Of a stretch of DNA of 35,797 bases, positions 1-8,937 are shown piece by piece. The first letter of the stretch is position 1. Every line of letters starts with the position of its first letter. The DNA lies in contig CALUUX010000093.1 of NCBI GenBank assembly GCA_944324085.1, positions 1-35,797 of the forward strand, given 5' to 3'. The notes below the pieces were generated by a model. The model was not told the DNA's origin and ran no database searches. It saw only the letters and a program-made list of their open reading frames with translations. Origin of the DNA: an uncultured Mailhella sp. (GTDB lineage: Bacteria > Desulfobacterota > Desulfovibrionia > Desulfovibrionales > Desulfovibrionaceae). Position numbers and translations under genes: made by a program.

Positions 1-45
1 CAACTGGCCGAGGATAAAATCGGAGAACAGTTGAGCATCCCGTAA
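1..45 (+). CDS. C-terminal tail of a truncated reading frame, possibly a transposase or TnpB
   Basis: Frame 1 is open from the first base and ends at a TAA at 43-45, giving the 14-residue tail QLAEDKIGEQLSIP. The rest of the gene lies outside the window. The tail is too short to assign to a family. The mobile-element suggestion comes only from the hairpin-rich sequence that follows directly, which resembles the right end of an IS200/IS605-type element. The tail could equally belong to an unrelated gene, or the open frame could be chance. Confidence 0.3.
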   Translation, partial: QLAEDKIGEQLSIP

Positions 46-173
46 GCCGGAAGCCCGTTTACGGGTCGCCGGTAACAAAAATGCAGATGTCAGATCGTAC
101 ATGCGCCTGCTAGGGCGCGGCTGGTAAGAAAGCCTTACAAGCGCACAAGAGGAACCACCGGCTATGCCGGTGG
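46..173 (+). mobile_element. Hairpin-rich probable insertion-sequence end, possibly IS200/IS605 type
   Basis: This stretch holds at least four short stem-loops in series. They are CCCGT/ACGGG near 54-65, a GCGCC/GGCGC-type stem near 105-119, GTAAG/CTTAC near 124-138, and a perfect 8-bp stem CCACCGGC-TAT-GCCGGTGG at 155-173. A terminal hairpin just after a reading frame, preceded by structured sequence, is the known layout of IS200/IS605 right ends, where the TnpB guide (omega) RNA overlaps the 3' end of tnpB. The family assignment is inference. Neither the left end nor a transposase domain is in the window. Confidence 0.35.
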
Positions 174-306
174 GGCCCCATTTTCTCATGTACAGTTTAT
201 GAAAATATCATTTATCTCTTGAATATGTTTTGTTTTTCTTTTTTATCAATGGTGCATTGAACCGTATGTGGCGTAATAAGGGAACCACGTCATAATTGTT
301 AATCTG

Positions 307-335
307 TTGCCATTTTCATGAAATATTTGTATTAT
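307..335 (+). promoter_or_regulatory. Predicted sigma70 promoter for glpK
   Basis: A -35 box TTGCCA at 307-312 and a -10 box TATTAT at 330-335 are separated by 17 bases, within AT-rich sequence upstream of glpK. The predicted start near 342 leaves a leader of about 180 bases, long enough for post-transcriptional control. Assignment is from consensus matching only. Confidence 0.55.
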
Positions 336-419
336 AGAGATAACAGTAACAGTTGAATGGCGGAGGGCGTGACACATAGGCTGTCGATATGGCAACAGCG
401 TGCGGATCCTTGATTTTGT

Positions 420-2022
<1,603 letters not shown>

Positions 2023-2076
2023 CCCTGTTGCTTCGACGGCAGACGTCAAGCGGCGATCGCGTTTCGCCCGGAAAAG

Positions 2077-2117
2077 AGCCGTTCTTCCTCCAGAAGCTGA
2101 GGAGGAAAGGCTTTTTT
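2077..2117 (+). terminator. Terminator-like hairpin between glpK and glpF
   Basis: AGCC (2077-2080) and TTCCTCC (2085-2091) pair with GGAGGAA (2101-2107) and GGCT, with a small internal loop, followed by six T residues at 2112-2117. This fits a rho-independent terminator or attenuator, which would make glpF expression partly independent of glpK. Confidence 0.6.
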
Positions 2118-2223
2118 CCGGGGATGGATCGTTGTTACTCTTCGAAAGATCCTCTCCGCGGAGTGAAAGCGGGTGGGGGGAGTCTTCCAAGTCATCATAA
2201 AAACTATTACGTGAGCACGTTAT

Positions 2224-2937
2224 ATGCCGTATCTTGCTGAATTTTTTGGAACCATGATTCTGATTCTTCTTGGTGACGGCGTTGTGGCCAACGTCAATCT
2301 GAACAGATCCGGCATGAAAGGGGCCGGCGCCGTTCAGATCACGTTTGCCTGGGGCCTGGCCGTCATGCTGCCGGCGTTTACGTTTGGCGCGGCTTCCGGA
2401 GCGCACTTCAACCCCGCGCTTACCGTGGCGCTGGCCGCGGGCGGATACTTCAGCTGGGGCATGGTTCCCGGCTACTGCGTCGCTCAGATGGCCGGAGCTT
2501 TTGTGGGGGCGTGTCTGGTGTACGCGTTGTTCAAGGATCAGTTCGACGCGACGGACGATCCCAACATCAAGCGCGGCGTGTTCTGCACGTCTCCCGCCGT
2601 ACCCAATCGTTTCCGCAATTTTCTTAGTGAAATCATAGGAACGTTCGTTCTGGTCTTCGCCATCCTTGGCCTGAATCAGGTGCCCAACATGCCCGGCGGG
2701 GTCAACTACATTCTGGTGTTTGGCATCATCGTGTCCATCGGCATGAGCCTTGGCGGCCTGACCGGGTACGCCATCAATCCCGCCCGTGACCTTGGTCCGC
2801 GCCTGGCTCACACCGTGTTGCCCATTCGCGGCAAGGGAAGCTCCCACTGGGATTACGCCGTGGTTCCGCTTGTCGGTCCCATGATTGGCGGTCTTATTGC
2901 CGTAGGCCTCTATAACATGCTTCCCTGGATGGAATGA
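2224..2937 (+). CDS. glpF: Glycerol uptake facilitator (aquaglyceroporin, MIP family)
   Basis: Inner-membrane channel that lets glycerol diffuse in. The 237-residue protein is hydrophobic throughout, with the six-helix plus two half-helix layout of the MIP family. The two pore motifs are present: NPA at residues 63-65 and NPARD at 185-189. The Asp after the second NPA is characteristic of glycerol-conducting members rather than strict aquaporins. ATG 2224 is the first start after an in-frame stop at 2212. There is no good ribosome binding site, only GTGAG at 2211-2215. That segment is part of a 12-base palindrome, ACGTG-AG-CACGT (2209-2220), which could be an operator. Gene order is glpK-glpF, the reverse of E. 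coli. Confidence 0.95.
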   Translation: MPYLAEFFGTMILILLGDGVVANVNLNRSGMKGAGAVQITFAWGLAVMLPAFTFGAASGAHFNPALTVALAAGGYFSWGMVPGYCVAQMAGAFVGACLVYALFKDQFDATDDPNIKRGVFCTSPAVPNRFRNFLSEIIGTFVLVFAILGLNQVPNMPGGVNYILVFGIIVSIGMSLGGLTGYAINPARDLGPRLAHTVLPIRGKGSSHWDYAVVPLVGPMIGGLIAVGLYNMLPWME

Positions 2938-2978
2938 TCCTTTTTGACGGGCGCAGCGTTCGAAACGCTCGCCGGTGA

Positions 2979-3018
2979 GGAGATGCCGATCCGAATGTCG
3001 GGTCGGCGTCTCTGTTTA
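2979..3018 (+). terminator. Rho-independent terminator after glpF
   Basis: A 14-bp stem (2979-2992 with 3000-3013, including G-T pairs) has a 7-base loop and is followed by a short T-run at 3015-3017. It sits 42 bases past the glpF stop. The T-tract is weak, so termination may be partial. Confidence 0.5.
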
Positions 3019-3082
3019 AAGGCATGAAAAAGCGCGCGGGGATGCCGGCGTTTGAACGTTGAGGGGGAGCGATGGACAGCGG

Positions 3083-3622
3083 CTACCGCCAGTAGAGCGG
3101 ATAACGTCGCGAGCGAGGAATATTGTTGACGATGAGGGCGATCGCCAGCATGAGGCAGGCTCCCGTCAGGCAGGGGGTCAGAACGTACCAGTAGCCCAGT
3201 TGACGGATGCTTTCGCCGCCGGTCACGGCGATGAGCGCGGTGGCTCCTCCGGGGGGATGCAGGGTGCCGGTAAGCAGCATGAGCGCAATGGCCGTGGAGA
3301 CGGCGAGACAGGCCGCCAGCCAGGTGACGTCAGGAAGAAGCAGTCCGGCGGTGACGCCTGTGATCGCGGAGACGACGTGTCCGCCTACCAGGTTGCGAGG
3401 TTGGGCCAGCGGGCTTTCTATGGCTCCGAAGGCCAGAACGGCGGAAGCCCCGAAGGAGCCGATCAACAGGGGAAATCCCGCGTCGTTGGCGACGTGTCGT
3501 TCCAGCAGGGCGATGAGCGCTATGGAAAGGCAGCTTCCCAGCCAGGCGGGCAGAATTTCCTTCCATCCGGCGCGTGGCGGTGTTTTTCCTCCGCCTTTCA
3601 TTTTTTTTAGAACGTAGGTCAT
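3083..3622 (-). CDS. HPP-family integral membrane protein
   Basis: A 179-residue protein with about four transmembrane helices and the family's name-giving HPP motif in LHPPGGATALIAV. HPP proteins are small membrane proteins of bacteria and plants; some plant members have been linked to nitrite transport, but the bacterial role is unsettled. ATG 3622 is chosen over an upstream in-frame start because GGAG lies at the correct distance (3629-3632). That site falls inside an 11-bp perfect inverted repeat (3628-3658), suggesting control of translation or a repressor site. The next gene upstream on this strand is a YitT-type membrane protein, 136 bases away. Function is not assigned. Confidence 0.8.
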   Translation of the reverse strand: MTYVLKKMKGGGKTPPRAGWKEILPAWLGSCLSIALIALLERHVANDAGFPLLIGSFGASAVLAFGAIESPLAQPRNLVGGHVVSAITGVTAGLLLPDVTWLAACLAVSTAIALMLLTGTLHPPGGATALIAVTGGESIRQLGYWYVLTPCLTGACLMLAIALIVNNIPRSRRYPLYWR

Positions 3623-3627
3623 GAATA

Positions 3628-3658
3628 TCTCCGAAAACGGACGTTGCGTTTTCGGAGA
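3628..3658 (-). promoter_or_regulatory. 11-bp perfect inverted repeat overlapping the HPP ribosome binding site
   Basis: TCTCCGAAAAC (3628-3638) and GTTTTCGGAGA (3648-3658) are perfect complements separated by nine bases. The Shine-Dalgarno core of the HPP gene (3629-3632 on the minus strand) is inside the arm nearest the start codon, so folding would hide it. The repeat could also be a DNA operator for a dimeric repressor. Confidence 0.5.
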
Positions 3659-3681
3659 ATATAGGGGAAAGGCGAACGCGA

Positions 3682-3703
3682 CGCTGTGTCTGGAGACACA
3701 GCG
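3682..3703. other. Perfect 9-bp hairpin downstream of the YitT gene
   Basis: CGCTGTGTC and GACACAGCG pair around a 4-base loop. The hairpin lies between the stop of the YitT gene and the start of the HPP gene, both on the minus strand. No T-run follows on either strand, so it may be a weak terminator, an mRNA-stabilising structure or a protein-binding site. Confidence 0.35.
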
Positions 3704-3758
3704 CGGGCGCATGAACGCACGATTGCGCCAGGTCGTTGTTGCTATGGGCGCGACGCGG

Positions 3759-4619
3759 CTACAGCGTGGGTCTTTGGTAGAACAGACCGGCCAGCTCCTG
3801 CGTTTTTATCGTGTTGATGAAGGAGTGAGGATCGGCTTGCCGGACGGCATGGACGACTTTTTTGCTTTCGTCGCTGGACACGACGGAATAGACCAGGCTG
3901 CGTTTGTTGAGGTGGAAGGATCCCTCTCCCCTGAGTATGGTCGCCCCGTGGTTGGACGTGGCGTAGATGACCTCGCAGACTTTCTGTGGATTGTCCGTGA
4001 CGATGAAGAGCGTGTTTTTCTGGTAACGCTTGTAGAGCGTGTGCACCACCTGCGTGGTGGTATACTGGAAAATAATGGAATACAGAGCCTTGTCCCAGCC
4101 GAAGGAGAAGCCGGCCACGACAAGGAGGATGACGTTGAAGTAAAGCACGATGTTCCATGCGTCGATGCCCTTTCGCTGGGAAAGGTAGATGGCGATGAAG
4201 TCCGTGCCGCCGCTCGTGGTGTCCATGCGCAGGCAGAGGCTGATGGAAAAGCCGTTGATGATGCCGCCGAAGATGCTGATGAGCAGCGTGTCGTACGTGA
4301 TGATGTAGGAAGGAAGCAGGTCTGTGAGCAGGCCGGTGAGCACGATCATCAGACAGGAATAGAGCGTGAACTTTTTGCCGATGTAGCGGAACCCGATGTA
4401 GATGGGTATCATGTTCAGCAGAAAGTTGACCACGGCAAAGGACAGATGAATGCCCAGAAAACGTTCCGAAAGACGTTGGATAAGAATGGTGAGGCCTGTG
4501 GCTCCTCCGGGATAGAGACCGCCGGTCTGCACGAAGGTATTGATGTTGAGAGCCATGAGCAACGAGGCCAGGCACACGATAACAATGGTCTTTGCGTCGT
4601 TTTTCCAGCTGAACAGCAT
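3759..4619 (-). CDS. YitT-family membrane protein (DUF161 plus DUF2179)
   Basis: A 286-residue protein with an N-terminal multi-helix membrane region (about residues 10-170) that includes GGLYPGGATGL and DTTSGGTDFIA. It ends in a soluble C-terminal domain of the DUF2179 type. This arrangement defines the YitT family, widespread bacterial membrane proteins of unknown function; a transport or signalling role is often suggested but not shown. ATG 4619 is preferred because AGGGG lies just upstream and the membrane region starts soon after. Using the longer in-frame start would add about 25 residues and would run into the terminator of the metal ATPase gene upstream. It is probably monocistronic or loosely grouped with the HPP gene. 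Confidence 0.85.
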   Translation of the reverse strand: MLFSWKNDAKTIVIVCLASLLMALNINTFVQTGGLYPGGATGLTILIQRLSERFLGIHLSFAVVNFLLNMIPIYIGFRYIGKKFTLYSCLMIVLTGLLTDLLPSYIITYDTLLISIFGGIINGFSISLCLRMDTTSGGTDFIAIYLSQRKGIDAWNIVLYFNVILLVVAGFSFGWDKALYSIIFQYTTTQVVHTLYKRYQKNTLFIVTDNPQKVCEVIYATSNHGATILRGEGSFHLNKRSLVYSVVSSDESKKVVHAVRQADPHSFINTIKTQELAGLFYQRPTL

Positions 4620-4671
4620 GGGAACCCCTAAAGAATGGTGATGGATATACGTTGTTTTTACGGGTTCCTGT

Positions 4672-4704
4672 AAAAATAGCAAGAGGCCCCGCAAGGGGCC
4701 TCTT
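4672..4704 (-). terminator. Terminator of the metal ATPase gene
   Basis: AAGAGGCCCC (4681-4690) and GGGGCCTCTT (4695-4704) form a perfect 10-bp stem with a GCAA loop on the plus strand. On the minus strand it is followed by five T residues (4676-4672). It lies just past the ATPase stop codon and is a strong rho-independent terminator. Confidence 0.85.
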
Positions 4705-4725
4705 CGCGAGGAAAAGGGACGTCGA

Positions 4726-6588
4726 TCAGGCGTTTTTTTCCTCCCATTTGAGAAGCAGTGCGGAATGGAGGATGACGGCGACGGAACCGGCGTTGTGCAC
4801 GAGCGCGCCCGTTACGGGGGTGAGGAGGCCGGACGCCGCAAGGATAATGGCGGCAAAGTTCAGGGCCATGGAGAAGCTCAGATTGAAGCGTATGGCAGCC
4901 ATCATGCGCCGCGCGAGCAGAAAGGCGTGCGGCACTTCTCGTATACCGTCGCGCGTGAGCACGAGGTCGGCGGCGTCGACGGCGATATCGCTTCCCATGC
5001 CTCCCATGGCTATGCCCACGCGGGCCTTTTTCAAGGCCGGGGCGTCGTTGACCCCGTCGCCTATCATGCATACGTCGTCGCGTTCGTTTACGAAGCGCAT
5101 TTTGTCTTCAGGCAGACATTCGGCGCGCACGTCATGAATGCCGAGCGTTTCGGCGACATGCCGCGCCGCGTTCCGGTGGTCGCCGGTAAGAAGCACCGGC
5201 GTGACGCCCGCGCGCTGAAGCGAGAGAACCGTGTTTTTCGCGTCGGGTCTGGGCATGTCGGCAAGAGCGATGAATCCGGAAATTTCGCCGTCCACGGCCG
5301 TCCATATCACGGTGCATCCTTCTTCCACAAAAGGCGCGGCCTGAGCCAGAGCCGAGTCGGTGAGAGTGCCGCGTTCCTCGGCGAGGAACGCGGCGTTGCC
5401 GGCAAGAACTTCGTGTCCATCCACCGCGGCGCGCACGCCTCTGCCGGGAATCATCCGGAAATCGTCGACGGCGGGAGGCTCGTCCTGCGTTCGTTCCAGA
5501 AACTCCTGCGCTACGGCCCGACCCAGCGGATGTTCCGAACGCAGTTCCGCGCCTGCCGTCAGTCGAAAGAGTTCTTGGGAAGAGAGCTCCGGCTTCAGGC
5601 TGCGCGTTTCGCGCACCTTGGGCGCGCCCAAGGTAAGCGTGCCCGTTTTGTCGAACGCGCATATCTTTACGTCGGCCAGCCGTTCCAGGGCGTCGCCTTC
5701 GCGCACGAGAATGCCGTGCCGCGTCAAGTTGCCTATGGCCGCCACAATGGCTGTGGGCGTGGCCAGCACCAGCGAGCATGGACAGAACACCACGAGAATG
5801 GTGACGGCGCGTATGATTTCCCCGGTGACAAACCATGTGACGAGCGCGGCGGCGAACGCCCCCGCCACGATCCATGTGGCCCAGCGGTCGGCGAGCCTGA
5901 CCACTTTTGCCTTGCCGGCGTCGGCGGAGCGCACCAGGCGTATCATGCGTTGAATGGAGCTGTTTTCTCCGCTTCTGGTGGCCTTCATGTCGAAGGAGCC
6001 GTAGCGGTTGACGGTGCCGCTGAACACTTCGTCGCCTTCGGTTTTATCCACGGGCAGGGATTCGCCGGTCAAAAGAGCCTGATCCACGGAACTCTGACCG
6101 CGGATGACGACGCCGTCGGCGGGGATGGTTTCTCCGGGCAGCACGCGCAGTTCGTCGCCTTCACGCACGTCGTCGGCCGGGGCCGTGATTTCTTGACCGT
6201 CCTTGAGAAAGCGCGCGGTCTGAGGGCTGAGACGCGCCAGTTTTTCTATGCCCGCGCGGGCTCGCGCCGTGGTGGCTTCCTCCAGCAGCGCGCCGAGCTG
6301 CATGATGAAGGCCACTTCGCCGGCGGCGAAGTCTTCTCCGATGATCACGGAAGCCGTCAACGCTGTGGCCACAAGCACGTCGGCCTTGATGTCGAACGCC
6401 GTCACCAGACCGATGACGGCATCTTTAAGGATGGGAAGTCCGCAGAGCACGATGGCCGCCCACGCCGGATCGATGGGGAAAGCGTCCGGAGCGAGCGCGC
6501 TGAGGAGCAGCGAAAGTCCGGAAACGCCGAGACAGAGAAGTTCCGTTTTGAAATCGCGCCACAGCGCGAGCGCGTCCGTTTTTGTCAT
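4726..6588 (-). CDS. Heavy-metal-translocating P1B-type ATPase
   Basis: Inner-membrane pump that uses ATP to export metal ions. Of 620 residues, the order is two N-terminal helix pairs, the actuator TGES (about 174-177), the metal-channel CPC motif (269-271), phosphorylation site DKTGT (313-317), the SEHPLGRA segment and hinge GDGVNDAP. It ends with a helix pair containing HNAGSVAVILHSALLL. There is no N-terminal HMA (CxxC) domain. CPC fits copper, zinc or cadmium exporters, but the last helices lack the CopA and ZntA signatures, so the metal is uncertain. ATG 6588 has GGGAGG six bases upstream. The promoter contains a CsoR-type operator and a CsoR-type regulator is encoded next door, which favours Cu(I). 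Confidence 0.93.
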   Translation of the reverse strand: MTKTDALALWRDFKTELLCLGVSGLSLLLSALAPDAFPIDPAWAAIVLCGLPILKDAVIGLVTAFDIKADVLVATALTASVIIGEDFAAGEVAFIMQLGALLEEATTARARAGIEKLARLSPQTARFLKDGQEITAPADDVREGDELRVLPGETIPADGVVIRGQSSVDQALLTGESLPVDKTEGDEVFSGTVNRYGSFDMKATRSGENSSIQRMIRLVRSADAGKAKVVRLADRWATWIVAGAFAAALVTWFVTGEIIRAVTILVVFCPCSLVLATPTAIVAAIGNLTRHGILVREGDALERLADVKICAFDKTGTLTLGAPKVRETRSLKPELSSQELFRLTAGAELRSEHPLGRAVAQEFLERTQDEPPAVDDFRMIPGRGVRAAVDGHEVLAGNAAFLAEERGTLTDSALAQAAPFVEEGCTVIWTAVDGEISGFIALADMPRPDAKNTVLSLQRAGVTPVLLTGDHRNAARHVAETLGIHDVRAECLPEDKMRFVNERDDVCMIGDGVNDAPALKKARVGIAMGGMGSDIAVDAADLVLTRDGIREVPHAFLLARRMMAAIRFNLSFSMALNFAAIILAASGLLTPVTGALVHNAGSVAVILHSALLLKWEEKNA

Positions 6589-6618
6589 GGCGGCCTCCCA
6601 TACCCGTAGGATGCAGAT

Positions 6619-6648
6619 AAAATACCTATGGGGGTATAGGTTTGTCAA
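6619..6648 (-). promoter_or_regulatory. Promoter of the metal ATPase gene
   Basis: On the minus strand, TTGACA (6648-6643) and TATTTT (6624-6619) are 18 bases apart, about 30 bases upstream of the ATPase start codon. The -35 box is a perfect match. Nearly the whole spacer is occupied by the G/C-tract palindrome at 6624-6641, so repressor binding would block RNA polymerase. Confidence 0.75.
6624..6641. promoter_or_regulatory. Predicted CsoR-family operator
   Basis: ACCTAT-GGGGGT-ATAGGT is a perfect 6-bp inverted repeat around a G-tract, the arrangement seen in operators of the CsoR/RcnR/FrmR repressor family. It lies inside the ATPase promoter spacer, and the CsoR-type gene is immediately upstream on the same strand. 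The repressor would release this site on binding metal, probably Cu(I). Confidence 0.7.
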
Positions 6649-6652
6649 GCGT

Positions 6653-6688
6653 GAAAAAAAGAGGCCGACCGCCGAGAGCGATCGGCCT
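6653..6688 (-). terminator. Terminator after the CsoR-type repressor gene
   Basis: On the minus strand, AGGCCGATCGC and GCGGTCGGCCT form an 11-bp stem (one G-T pair) with a 5-base loop, followed by a C and seven T residues. The hairpin begins five bases past the repressor stop codon and separates it from the ATPase promoter. Confidence 0.9.
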
Positions 6689-6692
6689 GCGG

Positions 6693-6956
6693 TCAATGCA
6701 TGTTGGCGAAGCGTTCCACGGCCTTGGTGAAGTTGGCGATGGTCTGCTCGGCGTCGCCGTGTTCGATGCCGTCCCGGACGCAGTGTCGGATATGTCCTTC
6801 CAGCACGACCTGTCCCGCCTTATGAAGGGCGGATTTGGCGGCGTTGATCTGCGCGAGCACGTCTTCGCAGGGAATGTCTTCATCTATCATGCGGTCAATG
6901 GCCTGCACCTGACCGATAATTTTTTTCAGTCTGCGATGCAGATTTTCAGAATCCAT
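6693..6956 (-). CDS. CsoR-type metal-sensing transcriptional repressor
   Basis: Small all-helical DNA-binding repressor of the CsoR/RcnR/FrmR family, 87 residues, the usual size. It keeps the Cys-His-Cys ligand set of Cu(I)-sensing CsoR with exact spacing: Cys30, His55 and Cys59 (25 and 4 residues apart, as in the Mycobacterium tuberculosis protein). FrmR- and RcnR-type sensors use different ligand sets, so Cu(I) is the best-supported inducer. A matching G-tract palindrome overlaps the promoter of the adjacent ATPase, the likely target. ATG 6956 starts the conserved region (MDSENLHRRLKKIIGQVQAI); the ribosome binding site is weak (GTGAG). Its own promoter was not recognised; it may be read from the rRNA methyltransferase gene 109 bases upstream. 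Confidence 0.9.
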   Translation of the reverse strand: MDSENLHRRLKKIIGQVQAIDRMIDEDIPCEDVLAQINAAKSALHKAGQVVLEGHIRHCVRDGIEHGDAEQTIANFTKAVERFANMH

Positions 6957-7065
6957 GCATTGTCTCACGGCGATACCTCTCAACGTTGGTTGCGGGGGCG
7001 GCTTTGGTCCGGCGCGGACGGAAGAAGCGGAAAATGAAGGATCCGGACGCCGGGCAAACGGCCGC

Positions 7066-8526
7066 TCAACGGGCCGACAGCGCGACCACGGTTTCCACGT
7101 GGGGCGTCTGCGGGAAAAGATCCACGGGCTGAACGGCGCGGATGTCGTAGCGGGGCGCGAGAAGGGCGAGATCGCGCGCCAGCGTGGAGGGATTGCAGGA
7201 GACCAGCGCGAGACGCGGCGGACAATGCTTGAGAATGGCCTGCACGACGCGTTCATCCATGCCCGCGCGGGGAGGATCGGTGACGAGCAGATCCGGCGCG
7301 CCCCGCTGACGAAACACGCGTTCGAGCGTTGCGGCGTCTCCGCTTTCAAAGCGATAGACGGTGGATTCTCCCAAACGTTCCGCGTTCTGCGCGGCCAGCG
7401 TTACGGCCGGGGCCACGCTTTCCAGACCGAACACGCGCTGAAATCGCGGTCCCATGGTCAGGGCCAGACCGCCCACGCCGCAATAGATGTCCCAACATTC
7501 CTTGCCCCAGCGTCCGTCAGCTCCGGGGAACAGGTCGGCGGCCAGAGCGGCGGTGGCGTTGTAGAGAAGCTCGGCGGCGCGGCTGTTCACCTGGAAGAAG
7601 GAATTGTGATCGAGATGGAACGTCACGTCTCTGCCTTGAAGCCGCAACGTTTCGGAAAGTTCGACGTCGCCCATCGTCAACACGGTTTCTTCTCCGTAGG
7701 CGACGTTCGCTTCGTCGGCGCGGACGCTGTGGACGAATCCCGTCACGCCGAGACCGCTGTCCATGAGTTTTTGTCCCAGAGCGCGGATGTTGGCGGATTC
7801 CTGAGGCGAGGGAAAGGTGATGAGCTCCACAAGACAGCCGCCGTCGCGCGGTTCGCGGATGACGGCAAAACGCAGGATGTCGTTCTGACGCACGGAGCTG
7901 CTGAACGAAGTTTTTCGCGTCGTTCTTTCGCGAGCGGGGCGTTCGGGCGCGGCCGCGTGAAGACGGAACTCCGCGCACAGCTTGCGCAGCGCGGCGAGCG
8001 CGGCCATGGCGCGCGGGGACTGAAGTCGGCAGTCCGTCACCTCCGCCACGGCGCGGGAGGAACGTGCCCGAAGACCGAGCCTCGTGACGCCGTTGTCGTC
8101 GGCGGCAAAGGCGAATTCCATTTTGTTTCTGTAGCCCCATTCCGCCTCTTCGCCGGCGGAGATTGCGGGGCGGAGCGCGCCTTCTGGAAGATCCAGCCTG
8201 CCCAGACGGCGCAGGGCGTCTTCCACGAGGCGAGTTTTCCATTCCAGCTGGAGCGCGTAGGGCAGGCGTTGCCAGGGGCAGCCGCCGCAGGTTTCGGCGT
8301 GGGGGCATGGCGCGGGACGTTCGTTGGCTGAGGGCGCGATCACGTTGAGCAGTTCGGCCTCGGCCATGCGCTTTTTTACATGGGAGAGACGAACCAGAAC
8401 GCGCTGTCCGGGCAGACCGCCGCGAACGAACACCGTCATGCCGTCCTTGTCTCGTCCTACGGTTCTGCCGTCGGAGGAAAGGCCGTGAAGTTCAAGTTCC
8501 AGCGTTTCGTTCTTGTGATGTTCCAT
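7066..8526 (-). CDS. rlmD: 23S rRNA (uracil-5-)-methyltransferase, RlmD/RumA type
   Basis: Cytoplasmic enzyme that transfers a methyl group from S-adenosylmethionine to C5 of a uridine in 23S rRNA (U1939 in E. coli for RlmD). The 486 residues start with a TRAM RNA-binding domain. Then come the iron-sulfur cysteines Cys74, Cys80 and Cys83 (C-x5-C-x2-C), with a fourth in VTDCRLQSP. The C-terminal SAM-binding domain has DIYCGVGGLAL, then TDPPRAGMD, and the catalytic cysteine in VSCNPSTLARD. ATG 8526 has AGGAG at a good distance. It is somewhat longer than E. coli RlmD (433), with an insertion in the middle. RlmC or RlmCD-type specificity cannot be excluded from motifs alone. Confidence 0.9.
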   Translation of the reverse strand: MEHHKNETLELELHGLSSDGRTVGRDKDGMTVFVRGGLPGQRVLVRLSHVKKRMAEAELLNVIAPSANERPAPCPHAETCGGCPWQRLPYALQLEWKTRLVEDALRRLGRLDLPEGALRPAISAGEEAEWGYRNKMEFAFAADDNGVTRLGLRARSSRAVAEVTDCRLQSPRAMAALAALRKLCAEFRLHAAAPERPARERTTRKTSFSSSVRQNDILRFAVIREPRDGGCLVELITFPSPQESANIRALGQKLMDSGLGVTGFVHSVRADEANVAYGEETVLTMGDVELSETLRLQGRDVTFHLDHNSFFQVNSRAAELLYNATAALAADLFPGADGRWGKECWDIYCGVGGLALTMGPRFQRVFGLESVAPAVTLAAQNAERLGESTVYRFESGDAATLERVFRQRGAPDLLVTDPPRAGMDERVVQAILKHCPPRLALVSCNPSTLARDLALLAPRYDIRAVQPVDLFPQTPHVETVVALSAR

Positions 8527-8791
8527 GCGTCTCTCCTGAGCGTTGATGGCGCATCATAACAGGGCGGCGAAGGAAAGGCAAAAGCGACGTGCCTTGGACG
8601 GTGCGATTCAAGGGGCAGACGGTTCGAGGGGAGCGTTCGTCTCGATCGAGCATCGAGGGAATCGCGTTCGAGGTCAAGAAGACGATCGTTCAGGCGCGCT
8701 ACCTTGACTTTTTGCCTTGGTTGGGCGAGGATAAACATTGATTCCGGCAACGGCGCCGGAAGGGCCGTCCAGACTTTTCGAGGAGCACAGT

Positions 8792-8926
8792 ATGGGAGAA
8801 CTCATCACCAGCGCCCTGCATTCCACCCCTCAGGGTTTCGTGGGCGTGGGCTGCATTTTCATTTATTTCATCGTCATGATTTGCGCCATCATCTATCGAG
8901 TGAAGCGCGGCGAACACGTTCATTGA
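8792..8926 (+). CDS. 44-residue single-pass membrane protein, function unknown
   Basis: A short frame starting at ATG 8792, with AGGAG (8781-8785) six bases upstream. It encodes a polar N-terminus, one strong transmembrane segment (roughly residues 16-36, GVGCIFIYFIVMICAIIY) and a basic tail RVKRGEHVH, which suggests the C-terminus faces the cytoplasm. It ends 11 bases before a strong bidirectional terminator, which supports it as a real transcription unit. I do not recognise the family. Small single-helix proteins of this kind often accompany transporters or respiratory complexes, but no such partner gene adjoins it here. Confidence 0.6.
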   Translation: MGELITSALHSTPQGFVGVGCIFIYFIVMICAIIYRVKRGEHVH

Positions 8927-8937
8927 TTCCTGTCGTC

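Noticed and set aside
4765..6609. A 614-codon plus-strand open frame opposite the metal ATPase
   Set aside because: Antisense shadow; the ATPase frame has all family motifs, its own promoter and terminator.
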